A DNA stretch of 64,000 nt from Nocardioides islandensis (GTDB lineage: Bacteria; Actinomycetota; Actinomycetes; Propionibacteriales; Nocardioidaceae): positions 221,850 to 285,849 of the forward strand of contig NZ_JADKPN010000004.1 in assembly GCF_015352455.1 (NCBI RefSeq), written 5' to 3'. Position 1 is the stretch's first letter. Each line of letters begins with the position of its first letter. The notes under the pieces were generated by a model. The model ran no database searches. It was given only the letters and a program-made list of their open reading frames with translations, and was not told the DNA's origin. The translations under genes and the position numbers were made by a program. Below, one piece after another: positions 33,450 to 42,630 of the stretch.

Positions 33450-36049
33450 ATCTCCCCCTGAAGTGTCGCGATCACACCGTCGATCTCGTCGGGCTTCACC
33501 AGCACGTCGCGCGCCTTGGAGCCCTCGCTCGGCCCGACCACTCCCCTGCTCTCGAGGATGTCCATCAGCCGGCCGGCCTTGGCGAACCCGACGCGCAGCT
33601 TGCGCTGGAGCATCGAGGTCGACCCGAACTGTGTGGACACGACGAGCTCCACGGCCTGGATCACCAGGTCCATGTCGTCGCCGATGTCGTCGTCGAGCTC
33701 CCGCTTGGACGCCGCCGGCGCGGTGACGTCGTCGCGGTAGGTCGGCCCGAGCTGCTGCTTGCAGTGCTTGACGACCTGGTGCACCTCGGCCTCGGTGACC
33801 CAGGAGCCCTGCACACGCACGGCCTTCGAGGCACCCATCGGGAGGAACAGCCCGTCACCCTGGCCGACCAGCTTCTCCGCACCGGGCTGGTCGAGGATGA
33901 CGCGGCTGTCGGCCAGCGACGACGTCGCGAACGCCAGCCGCGACGGCACGTTGGCCTTGATCAGGCCGGTGACCACGTCGACCGAGGGTCGCTGGGTCGC
34001 CAGCACCAGGTGGATGCCCGCGGCCCGCGCGAGCTGGGTGATCCGGACGATAGCGTCCTCGACGTCGCGCGGCGCCACCATCATCAGGTCCGCGAGCTCG
34101 TCGACGATGACCACGAGATACGGGTACGGCGTGACCTCGCGCTCGCTGCCGGGCGGCACCGTCACCTTGCCCGCGCGCACCGCCTTGTTGAAGTCGTCGA
34201 CGTGGCGGAAGCCGAAGTTCGCCAGGTCGTCGTACCTCATGTCCATCTCGCGCACGACCCACGCCAGCGCCTCGGCGGCCTTCTTGGGGTTGGTGATGAT
34301 CGGCGTGATCAGGTGCGGCACGCCCTCGTAGGCGTTCAGCTCGACCCGCTTGGGGTCGACCATGATCATCCGTACCTCGTCCGGCGTGGACCGCATCAGC
34401 AGCGACGTGATCATCGAGTTGATGAAGCTGGACTTGCCGGAGCCGGTCGCGCCGGCGACCAGCAGGTGGGGCATCTTCGCCAGGTTGGCGACCACGAACC
34501 CGCCCTCGACGTCCTTGCCGAGACCGACCACCAGCGGGTGGTGGTCGGAGCGTGCGGTGCCGGAACGGAGCACGTCGCCGAGCGACACGATCTCCTTGTC
34601 CACGTTGGGGATCTCGATGCCGATCGCGGACTTGCCCGGGATCGGCGACAGGATGCGCACGTCCGCCGAGGCGACGGCGTAGGCGATGTTCTTCGACAGC
34701 GCGGTGACCTTCTCGACCTTGACGGCCGGGCCGACCTCCACTTCATATCGGGTCACCGTCGGCCCGCGGGTGTAGCCCGTGACCTGGGCGTCGATGCCGA
34801 ACTCCTCCATCACCTGGGTGAGCCGCTCGACCACCTCGTCACTGGCCTTGGAGCGCGCCTTGTGCGGGGAGCCCGCGCGCAGCACGTCGTTCGCCGGCAG
34901 CGAGTAGGCGATGTCGCCGGACAGCGCGAGCTGCTCGACGCGCTGCGGGAGAGGCGTGTGGGGCGGGGGTTCGAGTCCCCCGTCGGACTCGTCGACCGCG
35001 GCGACCTCGGCCGTCACGTCGGCGTCGACGTCCTTCTTGCGGCCGCGCCGTCGCATCTCACGGTCCTCCAGGACCGGCGAGTCGTACGCCGGGTCGCCCA
35101 TCTCCGGGTCGATGCCTGTGTCGCTCATCGATCCGACGCGAGAGCGGCGCGAGCCGCGCACCCGGATCGGCTGGGTGGGCTCGCCCTCGTCGAGCGCGTC
35201 CTCACCCTCGGGCCGCGAGCGGCCGAGCAGCCGGTCGCGCAGCGCGCCGAGCCGCGACGGCACCTGGTAGACGGGCGTCGCGGTGATGACCAGCACCCCG
35301 AACAGGCAGAGCAGCGTGAGCAGCGGGACGACGACGTACGCCGTCCGCAGCAGGTCCAGCAGCAGCGACGCGACGACGTACCCGACCGCGCCGCCGGCCT
35401 GCTGGAGGTCGGAGGAGTCGCCCAGCTCCGGTTGCGGGTTGCCGTTGGCGATCTGGACGATCCCGAGCACGCCGAACGCGAGGGCCGCCCAGCCGACGAC
35501 CTGGCGACCGGCCGGGCCGTTGCGCTCGGGGTCGCGCATGTTGCGCCACCCGATGAGCACGAGCACCAGGGGGACGAGCCAGCCGACCTTGCCGACCGAG
35601 CCGGCCACCACGGTCCGGGTGGACTCCATGACGGCGCCGGGCAGCTGCCACCAGACGGCGGCCGCGGCGACGACGGCCAGCCCGATGACGAAGAGGCCCA
35701 CGCCGTCGCGGCGCTGCTCGGGGTCGAGGTCGCGGGCGCTGCGGCCGATCGAGCGGGCCAGCGCGCCGATGGCGTGGGCGATGCCCAGCCACACGGCGGC
35801 CACGCCCCGGCCGAGAGCGGCGAACGCGCGGAAGACCGGACCCGGCCCGCTGCGGACGGCGCGCGGGGCTGCGCGCCGCGTCCGGGTGGGCGCGCGCTTG
35901 CTCGAGGACCGCCGCTTGCGGCCGGTGCTCGTACTCCGTGTCCGGGTGCCCGAGCCGCCACTGGCCGACCGTCCCTTGCTGCTGGACCGGCCGGACGTGG
36001 ACGTGCTCCTGCTCCGCGAACCCGGCGGGGAAGACGTACGGGTCGCCAT
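33446..36049 (-). CDS. ftsK: DNA translocase FtsK/SpoIIIE
   Basis: 867 residues. A basic, Ser/Arg-rich N-terminus (about 1-70) precedes four TM helices (about 80-240). The motor domain has Walker A GATGSGKSSF (about residue 533), MIMVDPKRVELNAYEGVPHL and VIVDELADLMM (Walker B). The C-terminal gamma winged helix (TSMLQRKLRVGFAKAGRLMDILES) reads KOPS/SRS DNA. It pumps chromosomal DNA at the division septum. TACGTT 7 nt upstream of the ATG suggests a leaderless mRNA. The rodZ-like gene overlaps its end. Confidence 0.97.
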   Translation of the reverse strand: MATRTSSPPGSRSRSTSTSGRSSSKGRSASGGSGTRTRSTSTGRKRRSSSKRAPTRTRRAAPRAVRSGPGPVFRAFAALGRGVAAVWLGIAHAIGALARSIGRSARDLDPEQRRDGVGLFVIGLAVVAAAAVWWQLPGAVMESTRTVVAGSVGKVGWLVPLVLVLIGWRNMRDPERNGPAGRQVVGWAALAFGVLGIVQIANGNPQPELGDSSDLQQAGGAVGYVVASLLLDLLRTAYVVVPLLTLLCLFGVLVITATPVYQVPSRLGALRDRLLGRSRPEGEDALDEGEPTQPIRVRGSRRSRVGSMSDTGIDPEMGDPAYDSPVLEDREMRRRGRKKDVDADVTAEVAAVDESDGGLEPPPHTPLPQRVEQLALSGDIAYSLPANDVLRAGSPHKARSKASDEVVERLTQVMEEFGIDAQVTGYTRGPTVTRYEVEVGPAVKVEKVTALSKNIAYAVASADVRILSPIPGKSAIGIEIPNVDKEIVSLGDVLRSGTARSDHHPLVVGLGKDVEGGFVVANLAKMPHLLVAGATGSGKSSFINSMITSLLMRSTPDEVRMIMVDPKRVELNAYEGVPHLITPIITNPKKAAEALAWVVREMDMRYDDLANFGFRHVDDFNKAVRAGKVTVPPGSEREVTPYPYLVVIVDELADLMMVAPRDVEDAIVRITQLARAAGIHLVLATQRPSVDVVTGLIKANVPSRLAFATSSLADSRVILDQPGAEKLVGQGDGLFLPMGASKAVRVQGSWVTEAEVHQVVKHCKQQLGPTYRDDVTAPAASKRELDDDIGDDMDLVIQAVELVVSTQFGSTSMLQRKLRVGFAKAGRLMDILESRGVVGPSEGSKARDVLVKPDEIDGVIATLQGEM

Positions 36050-36157
36050 GACACCAAACGTATGCCACCGTCACTCCTGTCCCACGGACCACACACCCGT
36101 GTCGGCCGGTGGACCAGCCCGCCGACCCGTTTCGTCGAACGAGTCGGCGCGGGGTGC

Positions 36158-36186
36158 TGGACCACACCCCCGTGTCCTCCTAAGGT
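36158..36186 (+). promoter_or_regulatory. Promoter of the first M4 metalloprotease gene
   Basis: TGGACC, 17 bp, TAAGGT. The same arrangement (TGGACC, 17 bp, TAGGGT) precedes the paralogous gene at 39552-39580. The leader to GTG 36252 would be ~60 nt and contains the SD AGGGGAAG. Confidence 0.55.
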
Positions 36187-36251
36187 TCGCCCGGGGACCC
36201 GCCGCTCGGGCGCGCCCCGTCGACACCCATCACCTCGAGGGGAAGCACCAC

Positions 36252-39200
36252 GTGAAATCACTCAGGTACGTCGTCAGCCTCGCCTTCGTGGGCGCAGCGC
36301 TGACGATCGTTCCGGCGGTCGTGCAGCAGTCGGCCGCCCAGAACGCACCCGCGGCGAAGGAGCCCACGCTCCTCTCGCGCATCAAGGAAGGAGCGCGCGG
36401 CTCGATCAAGGTCAGCACCGCACGCGCCACCGGGCAGGCCTCGTCGATCCGGGCGGGCCGCAACGGCGACCTCTTCCCTGCCAGCCACGCGAAGCCGGCC
36501 GCCAAGGCCGACGCGTTCCTGCGGCAGTACTCCCGCGCCTTCGGCGCCCCGCGCGCCCAGCTGGTCCGCGACCGCGTCGCCACGGACAAGCTCGGCTACA
36601 CCACCGTCACCTACGTCCAGCGCTACCACGGCGTCCCGGTCTTCGGGTCCATGCTGCGGGTGCACCTCGACCGGCACCGCAACCTCACGTCGGTCAACGG
36701 CGTGCTCGCCCCGGTCAAGGGTCTCTCGCTGGGCCGCGACACCAGCCGCAAGGAGGCTGCCGCCCGCGCCGTCGCGCTCGTGCGCGCCCAGCCGCCGGGC
36801 GTCGACGGCCGCCACCTGTCGACCCAGGGCATCAAGGCGGTGAGCACCAAGCTGGTGGTCTACCGCCACGGCCTGGTCCAGGGCATCGACAAGGGCCGCA
36901 CCGAGCTGGCCTACCAGGTGACGGTGAGCAACAACCGCAACGTCCGCGACGTCGTCTTCGTGACCGCGAACGCCGGCAAGGTGATCAACCGCTACTCCCT
37001 CATCGACGACGCGCTGTTCCGCGTTCTCTACGAGGCCAGCCTCAAGCCGAACGGCACCATCCAGTTCAAGAAGGTGTGGCAGGAGGGTCAGCCCCAGAAC
37101 AAGCTGAACACCGACCAGAAGAACATGGAGGACTCGACCCAGGAGGCCTACTGGTTCTTCCACAACGCGTTCAACCGCGACTCCTACGACGACGCGGGCC
37201 ACCAGATGGTGACGGTCAACAACGACCCGCGCATCGACTGCCCGAACGCCAACTGGAACGGCTCGACCACCAACTACTGCGACGGCGTCTCCTCCGACGA
37301 CGTGGTCGCGCACGAGTGGGGCCACGCCTACACCGAGTTCACCGACGGCCTGCTCTACCAGTGGCAGCCCGGCGCGATGAACGAGGCGTACTCCGACATC
37401 TGGGGCGAGACCATCGACCTCATCAACGGCCGTCAGGACGAGGGCGAGGGCGACATCGACGCCGCGCGTCCCGTGGGACAGTGCTCCACCCACTCCTCCG
37501 CGCTGCCGCTCCTGACGATCAACGCCCCGGCGGCAATCGCCAAGGACTGCCTCACCGGCGGCGCGTCGTTCGGCGCCCCGCTGACGCCCACGGGCATCAC
37601 CGGTGACGTGGCCCTGGCCGTCGACACCATCGAGCCGGTGACCCCGGACAACCCGGCGCCCGGCACGACGACCGACGGCTGCTCGCCCTACACGAACGCC
37701 GCCGACGTGGTCGGCAAGATCGTCATGGTCGACCGCGGCTACTGCTCGTTCCAGTCCAAGGCCGACGTCGCCACGGCGGCCGGCGCGATCGCGCTGATCA
37801 TCGGCAACCGCGACCCGGCACCCATCGGCATGTCCGGTGACGGCAACACCGCGATCGTGTCGACCGTCAGCATCGGTCTCACCGACCGGGAGGCGATCCG
37901 CTCGGCCATCAACGGCGGCGACACCGTCAACGTGACGATCAAGGACGCCGGCGGCACCCGGTTCGACTCCTACCGCTGGCTCATCGGCGAGAAGTCCGAC
38001 GGGTTCGGCGGCGCCATCCGCGACATGTGGGCGCCCACCTGCTACGGCGACCCGGGCAAGGTGTCCGACGCGGAGTACAAGTGCTCCGAGGACGACAACG
38101 GCGGCGTGCACGGCAACTCCGGCGTGGTCAACCACAGCTACGCGCTGCTGGTCGACGGTGGCACCTACAACAACGTCGCCGTCACCGGCATCGGGCTCGA
38201 CAAGGCCGCCAACATCTACTACCGGGCGCAGACCGAGTACCTCACGCCCGTGAGTGGGTTCCCGGAGCTGGCTGACGCTCTCGAGGACTCGTGCGACGAC
38301 CTGGTCGGCCAGCCGATCAACCAGCTGAGCACGGCCGCGGACGACACGCAGACGGCCACCGACCTCATCACGTCGGCGGACTGCGCCCAGGTCACCAACA
38401 CCGTGGCTGCGGTCGAGCTCCGTGCGGACCCGACCGGTCAGTGCGGCTTCGGCCCGCTGCTCCAGCCCGGCGACCCCGCCACCACGTGCGGGGCCGGCAC
38501 CAACCTCACGACCGTCTTCTCGGAGGACTTCGAGGACGGCCTGGCCGGCTGGGACGCGAGCAGCACCGGCAACAGCCTTCCGTGGCAGTCCGTCGACGCG
38601 CCTGCCGGACACGGCGGCAAGGTGGCCAAGGGTCCCGACCCGGACGTCCACTGCGCCACCCAGGACCCGACCGGTGCGGACTTCCTGGCGAGCGGGGACA
38701 TCGTGATCCCGGCCGACGGGGTGGCGCCGAAGCTGTCGTTCGACCAGTACATCGCCACCGAGGCGGGCTTCGACGGCGGCAACGTGCAGCTACGCGTCAA
38801 CGGGTCGGCCTACACGCCCATCCCCGCGGCGGCGTACACGTTCAACGCGCCGACGAACCTGACCACCCTCGCGGCGGGCAACGCCAACCCGCTCGCGGGC
38901 CAGCCCGGCTTCAGCGGGTCGGACAACGGTTCGGTGTTCGGCACGTGGGGCACCTCGCAGGTCGACCTGGCCGCGGCGGGCGTGGCTCCGGGTGACACCA
39001 TCCGGATCCGCATCGCCAACGGGCGCGACTCCTGCACGGGCAACGACGGCTGGTACGTCGACGACATCGCTGTCGTCGTCTGCACTCCGGTGGGTGGCCC
39101 GACCGGCACCCCGACCGGCACCCCCACGGTGACGCCCACGGTGGCGCCCCCGCCCGCGCCTACCACCACGCCGACGACCACGCCGCCGGTGAAGGCGGTG

Positions 39201-39479
39201 ACCGTCACCAAGGTCAAGAAGCCCAAGAACGCACCGACGTTCAAGCAGGACTTCAAGATCAAGGTCACGGTGACCGCGGCCGGCACCACCCCGAAGGGCC
39301 GCGTCGTGCTGCTCTACAAGGGCGTGAAGATCGGCAAGGGCAAGCTGGTCAAGGGGAAGGTGACGATCACGGTCACCAAGAACCTCAAGGTCGGCAAGCA
39401 GAAGCTGGTGGCGAAGTACAAGGGATCGCCCACCACGCTGAAGAGCAAGAAGCGCTTCACCATCACGATCGTCGCCTGA
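36252..39479 (+). CDS. Secreted M4 (thermolysin-like) metalloprotease with PA insert and Ig-like tail
   Basis: 1075 residues from GTG 36252. A signal peptide (about 1-32) and propeptide (FTP/PepSY-like; VTYVQRYHGVPVFGSMLRVHLD) are followed by HEWGHAYTEF (about 353-362) with the third ligand in NEAYSDIWGE (about 376-385). A PA-like domain (GKIVMVDRGYCSFQSKADVATAAGA) is inserted at about 416-570 before the catalytic domain finishes. A MAM/jelly-roll region (~755-945), a Thr/Pro linker and a Lys-rich Ig-like domain complete it. It is an extracellular protease. Its tandem paralogue lies at 39617. Confidence 0.93.
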   Translation: MKSLRYVVSLAFVGAALTIVPAVVQQSAAQNAPAAKEPTLLSRIKEGARGSIKVSTARATGQASSIRAGRNGDLFPASHAKPAAKADAFLRQYSRAFGAPRAQLVRDRVATDKLGYTTVTYVQRYHGVPVFGSMLRVHLDRHRNLTSVNGVLAPVKGLSLGRDTSRKEAAARAVALVRAQPPGVDGRHLSTQGIKAVSTKLVVYRHGLVQGIDKGRTELAYQVTVSNNRNVRDVVFVTANAGKVINRYSLIDDALFRVLYEASLKPNGTIQFKKVWQEGQPQNKLNTDQKNMEDSTQEAYWFFHNAFNRDSYDDAGHQMVTVNNDPRIDCPNANWNGSTTNYCDGVSSDDVVAHEWGHAYTEFTDGLLYQWQPGAMNEAYSDIWGETIDLINGRQDEGEGDIDAARPVGQCSTHSSALPLLTINAPAAIAKDCLTGGASFGAPLTPTGITGDVALAVDTIEPVTPDNPAPGTTTDGCSPYTNAADVVGKIVMVDRGYCSFQSKADVATAAGAIALIIGNRDPAPIGMSGDGNTAIVSTVSIGLTDREAIRSAINGGDTVNVTIKDAGGTRFDSYRWLIGEKSDGFGGAIRDMWAPTCYGDPGKVSDAEYKCSEDDNGGVHGNSGVVNHSYALLVDGGTYNNVAVTGIGLDKAANIYYRAQTEYLTPVSGFPELADALEDSCDDLVGQPINQLSTAADDTQTATDLITSADCAQVTNTVAAVELRADPTGQCGFGPLLQPGDPATTCGAGTNLTTVFSEDFEDGLAGWDASSTGNSLPWQSVDAPAGHGGKVAKGPDPDVHCATQDPTGADFLASGDIVIPADGVAPKLSFDQYIATEAGFDGGNVQLRVNGSAYTPIPAAAYTFNAPTNLTTLAAGNANPLAGQPGFSGSDNGSVFGTWGTSQVDLAAAGVAPGDTIRIRIANGRDSCTGNDGWYVDDIAVVVCTPVGGPTGTPTGTPTVTPTVAPPPAPTTTPTTTPPVKAVTVTKVKKPKNAPTFKQDFKIKVTVTAAGTTPKGRVVLLYKGVKIGKGKLVKGKVTITVTKNLKVGKQKLVAKYKGSPTTLKSKKRFTITIVA

Positions 39480-39492
39480 CGACCTGACCATC

Positions 39493-39524
39493 GAGGCCCC
39501 GCCGGATCCGTCCGGCGGGGCCTC
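39493..39524 (+). terminator. Intrinsic terminator after the first M4 protease gene
   Basis: A perfect 14-bp stem, GAGGCCCCGCCGGA and its complement, with a 4-nt loop lies 13 bp after the stop and is followed by GTTGC. It is very stable though the T-run is short. Confidence 0.8.
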
Positions 39525-39551
39525 GTTGCATGTCCGGACCCGGGGCCGACG

Positions 39552-39580
39552 TGGACCTCGCGGGCACCGCCGCCTAGGGT
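39552..39580 (+). promoter_or_regulatory. Promoter of the second M4 metalloprotease gene
   Basis: TGGACC, 17 bp, TAGGGT, nearly identical to the promoter of the first paralogue. A start 7 nt downstream gives a ~30-nt leader with the strong SD GGGAGGAAAT. Confidence 0.6.
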
Positions 39581-39616
39581 GACCCACCTCACCACTGATC
39601 CATCTCGGGAGGAAAT

Positions 39617-42508
39617 GTGAGACCTATCAGGCTTGTCCTCAGCCTGGCGCTCGCGGGAGCGGCCCTCTCGGCCGTCCCGGCGCTCCAGAGCACGGCGGTC
39701 GGCCAACCGGCCGCCGCCTCGTCACCGGACACCACCATCGGCCGGATGAAGGCGGAGGCCGACGGGGCCGTCCGGCTCACCCGCCAGCGCGCCACCGGCG
39801 CCGTCGGCATGGTGCGCACCTCGGGCGACCTGATGCCCGACCGCACCGCCGACTCGAGGGCGTCCGCCGGCCGCAAGGCGGCGACGTACGTCCGCACGTA
39901 CGCCGCGGCGTTCGGCGCCGCCGCCGACCAGCTGCGCCGCTCCGGCGTCAAGTCCGACCGCTACGGCTGGACCGTGTCGTTCACCCAGCACTACCGGGGC
40001 GTCCCCGTCTTCGGCGCCCGGCTGATGGCGAACCTCGACCGCGACGGCCGGCTGACGTCGGTCAACGGCTTCGTCGCACCGAACCTCCGGCTCGGCACGA
40101 CCCCGGCGATCGGCAAGCAGGTGGCCGCCGGCCACGCCGTGGCGCTGGTCCGCCAGCAGCCGCCGACGTCCGACACCGGCAAGGCCGGCAGTGTGAAGGG
40201 CCTGCAGGCCGCCCACACCCGGCTCGTCGTCTACCGCATGGGCGCGGTCAAGGGCGAGGCCGGCCGTGCGGTGCTCACCTACATGGTCGAGGTCACCAAC
40301 CGCGCCAACGTGCGCGACATGGTGTTCGTCGACGCCCGGACCGGCAAGCCGGTCAACCGCTACTCGATGGCCGCCGACGCCCTCGAGCGGCACCTCATCG
40401 AGGCCAACGGCAGCCGCGACCCCTCGACGTTCCACGAGGTCTGGAAGGAGGGTGACCCGTTCCCGGGCACCCTCAACGCCGACCAGCAGCGCGAGGTCAC
40501 CGGCACCGGCATGGCCTACTGGTTCTTCAAGGACACCTTCGGCCGTGACTCGTACGACGGCCTCGGCCACTCGATGACCACGGTCAACAACGACGGCCGG
40601 ATCAACTGCCCCAACGCCAACTGGAACGGCGTCACGACCAACTACTGCAACGGCGTCACGTCCGACGACGTGGTCGCCCACGAGTGGGGCCACGCCTACA
40701 CCGAGTACACGTCCGGGCTGATCTACCAGTGGCAGCCGGGAGCGCTCAACGAGTCCTACTCCGACGTGTGGGGCGAGACCGTCGACCTGGCCAACGGCCA
40801 GCAGGACGAGGGCGAGGGCGACCTGACCGCCAAGCGCGCCGACAACGCGTGCTCGACGCACAGCCCCGCGCTGCCCGTCGTGGTCATCAACTCGCCCGCG
40901 TCCGCCGCGAAGGTCTGCCAGGCCGGAGCCGCGGCGTTCGGACCGCAGGTCGACGCCACCGGCGTCACCGGCGACATCGTCCAGGCGCTGGATGCCGCCG
41001 ACGCCACGGGCCCGAGCACCACCGACGCCTGCACGGTGATCACCAACCCCGCCACCGTCGCGGGCAAGGTCGCGCTCGTCGACCGCGGGTCGTGCGGCTT
41101 CGCGATCAAGGTCAAGAACGCCCAGAACGCCGGCGCCATCGGCGTCGTCGTCGGCAACAACGTCGACGTGGTGGCCGGCATGGCCGGTGCCGACCCGACG
41201 ATCACCATCCCGGCGGTGCTCATCCGGCTGTCCGACCGCAACCGCATCGTCACCGCGCTCGGCACCGGACCGGTCAACGTGACGCTGAAGGACAACGGCG
41301 GCACCCGCACGGACTCCTACCGCTGGCTGGTGGCCGAGAAGTCCACCGCGTTCGGCGGGGCGATCCGCGACATGTGGCAGCCCACCTGCCTCGGCGACCC
41401 GGGCAAGGTGTCGGACGCGGAGTACTTCTGCGACACCTCCGACGCCGGCGGCGTGCACTCCAACAGCGGGGTGCCCAACCATGCCTACGCCCTGCTCGTC
41501 GACGGCGGCAGCTACAACGGCGTCAACGTCACCGGCCTCGGCCTCGACAAGGCGGCCAACCTGTGGTTCTACAACCAGACCCACTACCTGACGCCGACCT
41601 CGGGCTTCCCGGAGTTCGCCGACGGACTGGTCGCCTCGTGCAGCGCGCTCGTGGACCAGCCGATCAACGAGGTCCAGGTCGCGGAGAACGGCACGCCCCA
41701 GCCGGCGACGCCGATCGCCGCGGGTGACTGCCAGCAGGTGGCCAACGTCATCGCCGCCACCGAGCTGCGCCGCGAGCCGACGCAGTGCAACTTCCAGCCG
41801 CTCTTCAGGCAGGACACTCCGGGCACCTGCGGCGCGGGCACGAAGCGCAACGTCGTGTGGAGCGACGGCTTCGGGTCGGGCCTGGGCCAGTGGACGGCGG
41901 GCCAGGAGATCAAGTTCCCCGGTGGCATCGGCTTCCCGTGGAGGACGACCACCGACGCTCCCGACCACCAGGGTGCCGTGGCCTACGGCCAGGCGACCGA
42001 CGACGGCGTGTGCAGCAACGGCGCCGGCGACGCGTCCAGCCGGGACTGGATCACCAGCCCGTCGATCCTGATCCCGGGGGCACCCCAGAAGTCGCCGCGG
42101 CTGACGTTCGACCACACGATCGCCAGCGAGTTCAACGTCGACGGCGGCAACGTGAGCATCTCCGTCAACGGCGGGGCTTTCACGCTGGTCCCGACGGCGG
42201 CCTACGCCTTCAACGGGCCGAACTCGACGCTGCTCACGGCGGCGGCGGGCAACACCAACCCGAAGGCCGGCCAGCGCGCCTGGACCGGCACCGACGGCGG
42301 CAAGGTCACCACCAAGTGGGGCCAGACGATCGTCGACCTGTCGGCGGCGGGCGTGGCTCCGGGCGACACCATCCAGGTGCGCTTCGACATGGGTCGCGAC
42401 GGCTGTGGCGGTCTGTTCGGGTGGTACGTCGACAACGTCGTCGTCTCCACCTGCAAGCCGCACCAGGCAGGCGCTGCTCGCGAGGAGTCCTCCTCGCGCG
42501 AGGGCTGA
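39617..42508 (+). CDS. Second secreted M4 metalloprotease (tandem paralogue)
   Basis: 963 residues, collinear with the protein at 36252. It has a signal peptide (to about residue 35), a propeptide with YGWTVSFTQHYRGVPVFGARLMANLD, HEWGHAYTEY (about 355-364), NESYSDVWGE, a PA-like insert (GKVALVDRGSCGFAIKVKNAQNAGA) and a C-terminal MAM-like domain ending GWYVDNVVVSTC. It lacks the Thr/Pro linker and Ig-like tail of its neighbour, so it may be freely released while the other is retained on a surface. GTG 39617 has a consensus SD (GGGAGG). Confidence 0.93.
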   Translation: MRPIRLVLSLALAGAALSAVPALQSTAVGQPAAASSPDTTIGRMKAEADGAVRLTRQRATGAVGMVRTSGDLMPDRTADSRASAGRKAATYVRTYAAAFGAAADQLRRSGVKSDRYGWTVSFTQHYRGVPVFGARLMANLDRDGRLTSVNGFVAPNLRLGTTPAIGKQVAAGHAVALVRQQPPTSDTGKAGSVKGLQAAHTRLVVYRMGAVKGEAGRAVLTYMVEVTNRANVRDMVFVDARTGKPVNRYSMAADALERHLIEANGSRDPSTFHEVWKEGDPFPGTLNADQQREVTGTGMAYWFFKDTFGRDSYDGLGHSMTTVNNDGRINCPNANWNGVTTNYCNGVTSDDVVAHEWGHAYTEYTSGLIYQWQPGALNESYSDVWGETVDLANGQQDEGEGDLTAKRADNACSTHSPALPVVVINSPASAAKVCQAGAAAFGPQVDATGVTGDIVQALDAADATGPSTTDACTVITNPATVAGKVALVDRGSCGFAIKVKNAQNAGAIGVVVGNNVDVVAGMAGADPTITIPAVLIRLSDRNRIVTALGTGPVNVTLKDNGGTRTDSYRWLVAEKSTAFGGAIRDMWQPTCLGDPGKVSDAEYFCDTSDAGGVHSNSGVPNHAYALLVDGGSYNGVNVTGLGLDKAANLWFYNQTHYLTPTSGFPEFADGLVASCSALVDQPINEVQVAENGTPQPATPIAAGDCQQVANVIAATELRREPTQCNFQPLFRQDTPGTCGAGTKRNVVWSDGFGSGLGQWTAGQEIKFPGGIGFPWRTTTDAPDHQGAVAYGQATDDGVCSNGAGDASSRDWITSPSILIPGAPQKSPRLTFDHTIASEFNVDGGNVSISVNGGAFTLVPTAAYAFNGPNSTLLTAAAGNTNPKAGQRAWTGTDGGKVTTKWGQTIVDLSAAGVAPGDTIQVRFDMGRDGCGGLFGWYVDNVVVSTCKPHQAGAAREESSSREG

Positions 42509-42555
42509 CCTGGTCTCGTGACGGGCGCTGGCGCGCCTTGCTCGACCAGCAGGCA

Positions 42556-42591
42556 CGAGGGCCCCACCGGAACCTTCCGGTGGGGCCCTCG
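42556..42591 (+). terminator. Intrinsic terminator after the second M4 protease gene
   Basis: A perfect 15-bp stem, CGAGGGCCCCACCGG and its complement, with a 6-nt loop is followed by TTCTCTG. It closes the protease pair before plsB. Confidence 0.88.
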
Positions 42592-42630
42592 TTCTCTGAC
42601 AGGATGAAGACCTGCCCGGAAGGAGTGCTG

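Noticed and set aside
34965..34981. GGGGGTTCGAGTCCCCC looks like a tRNA T-arm or an attB core
   Set aside because: It lies inside ftsK, in frame with the coding sequence; no acceptor, D or anticodon stems surround it and no integrase is near.
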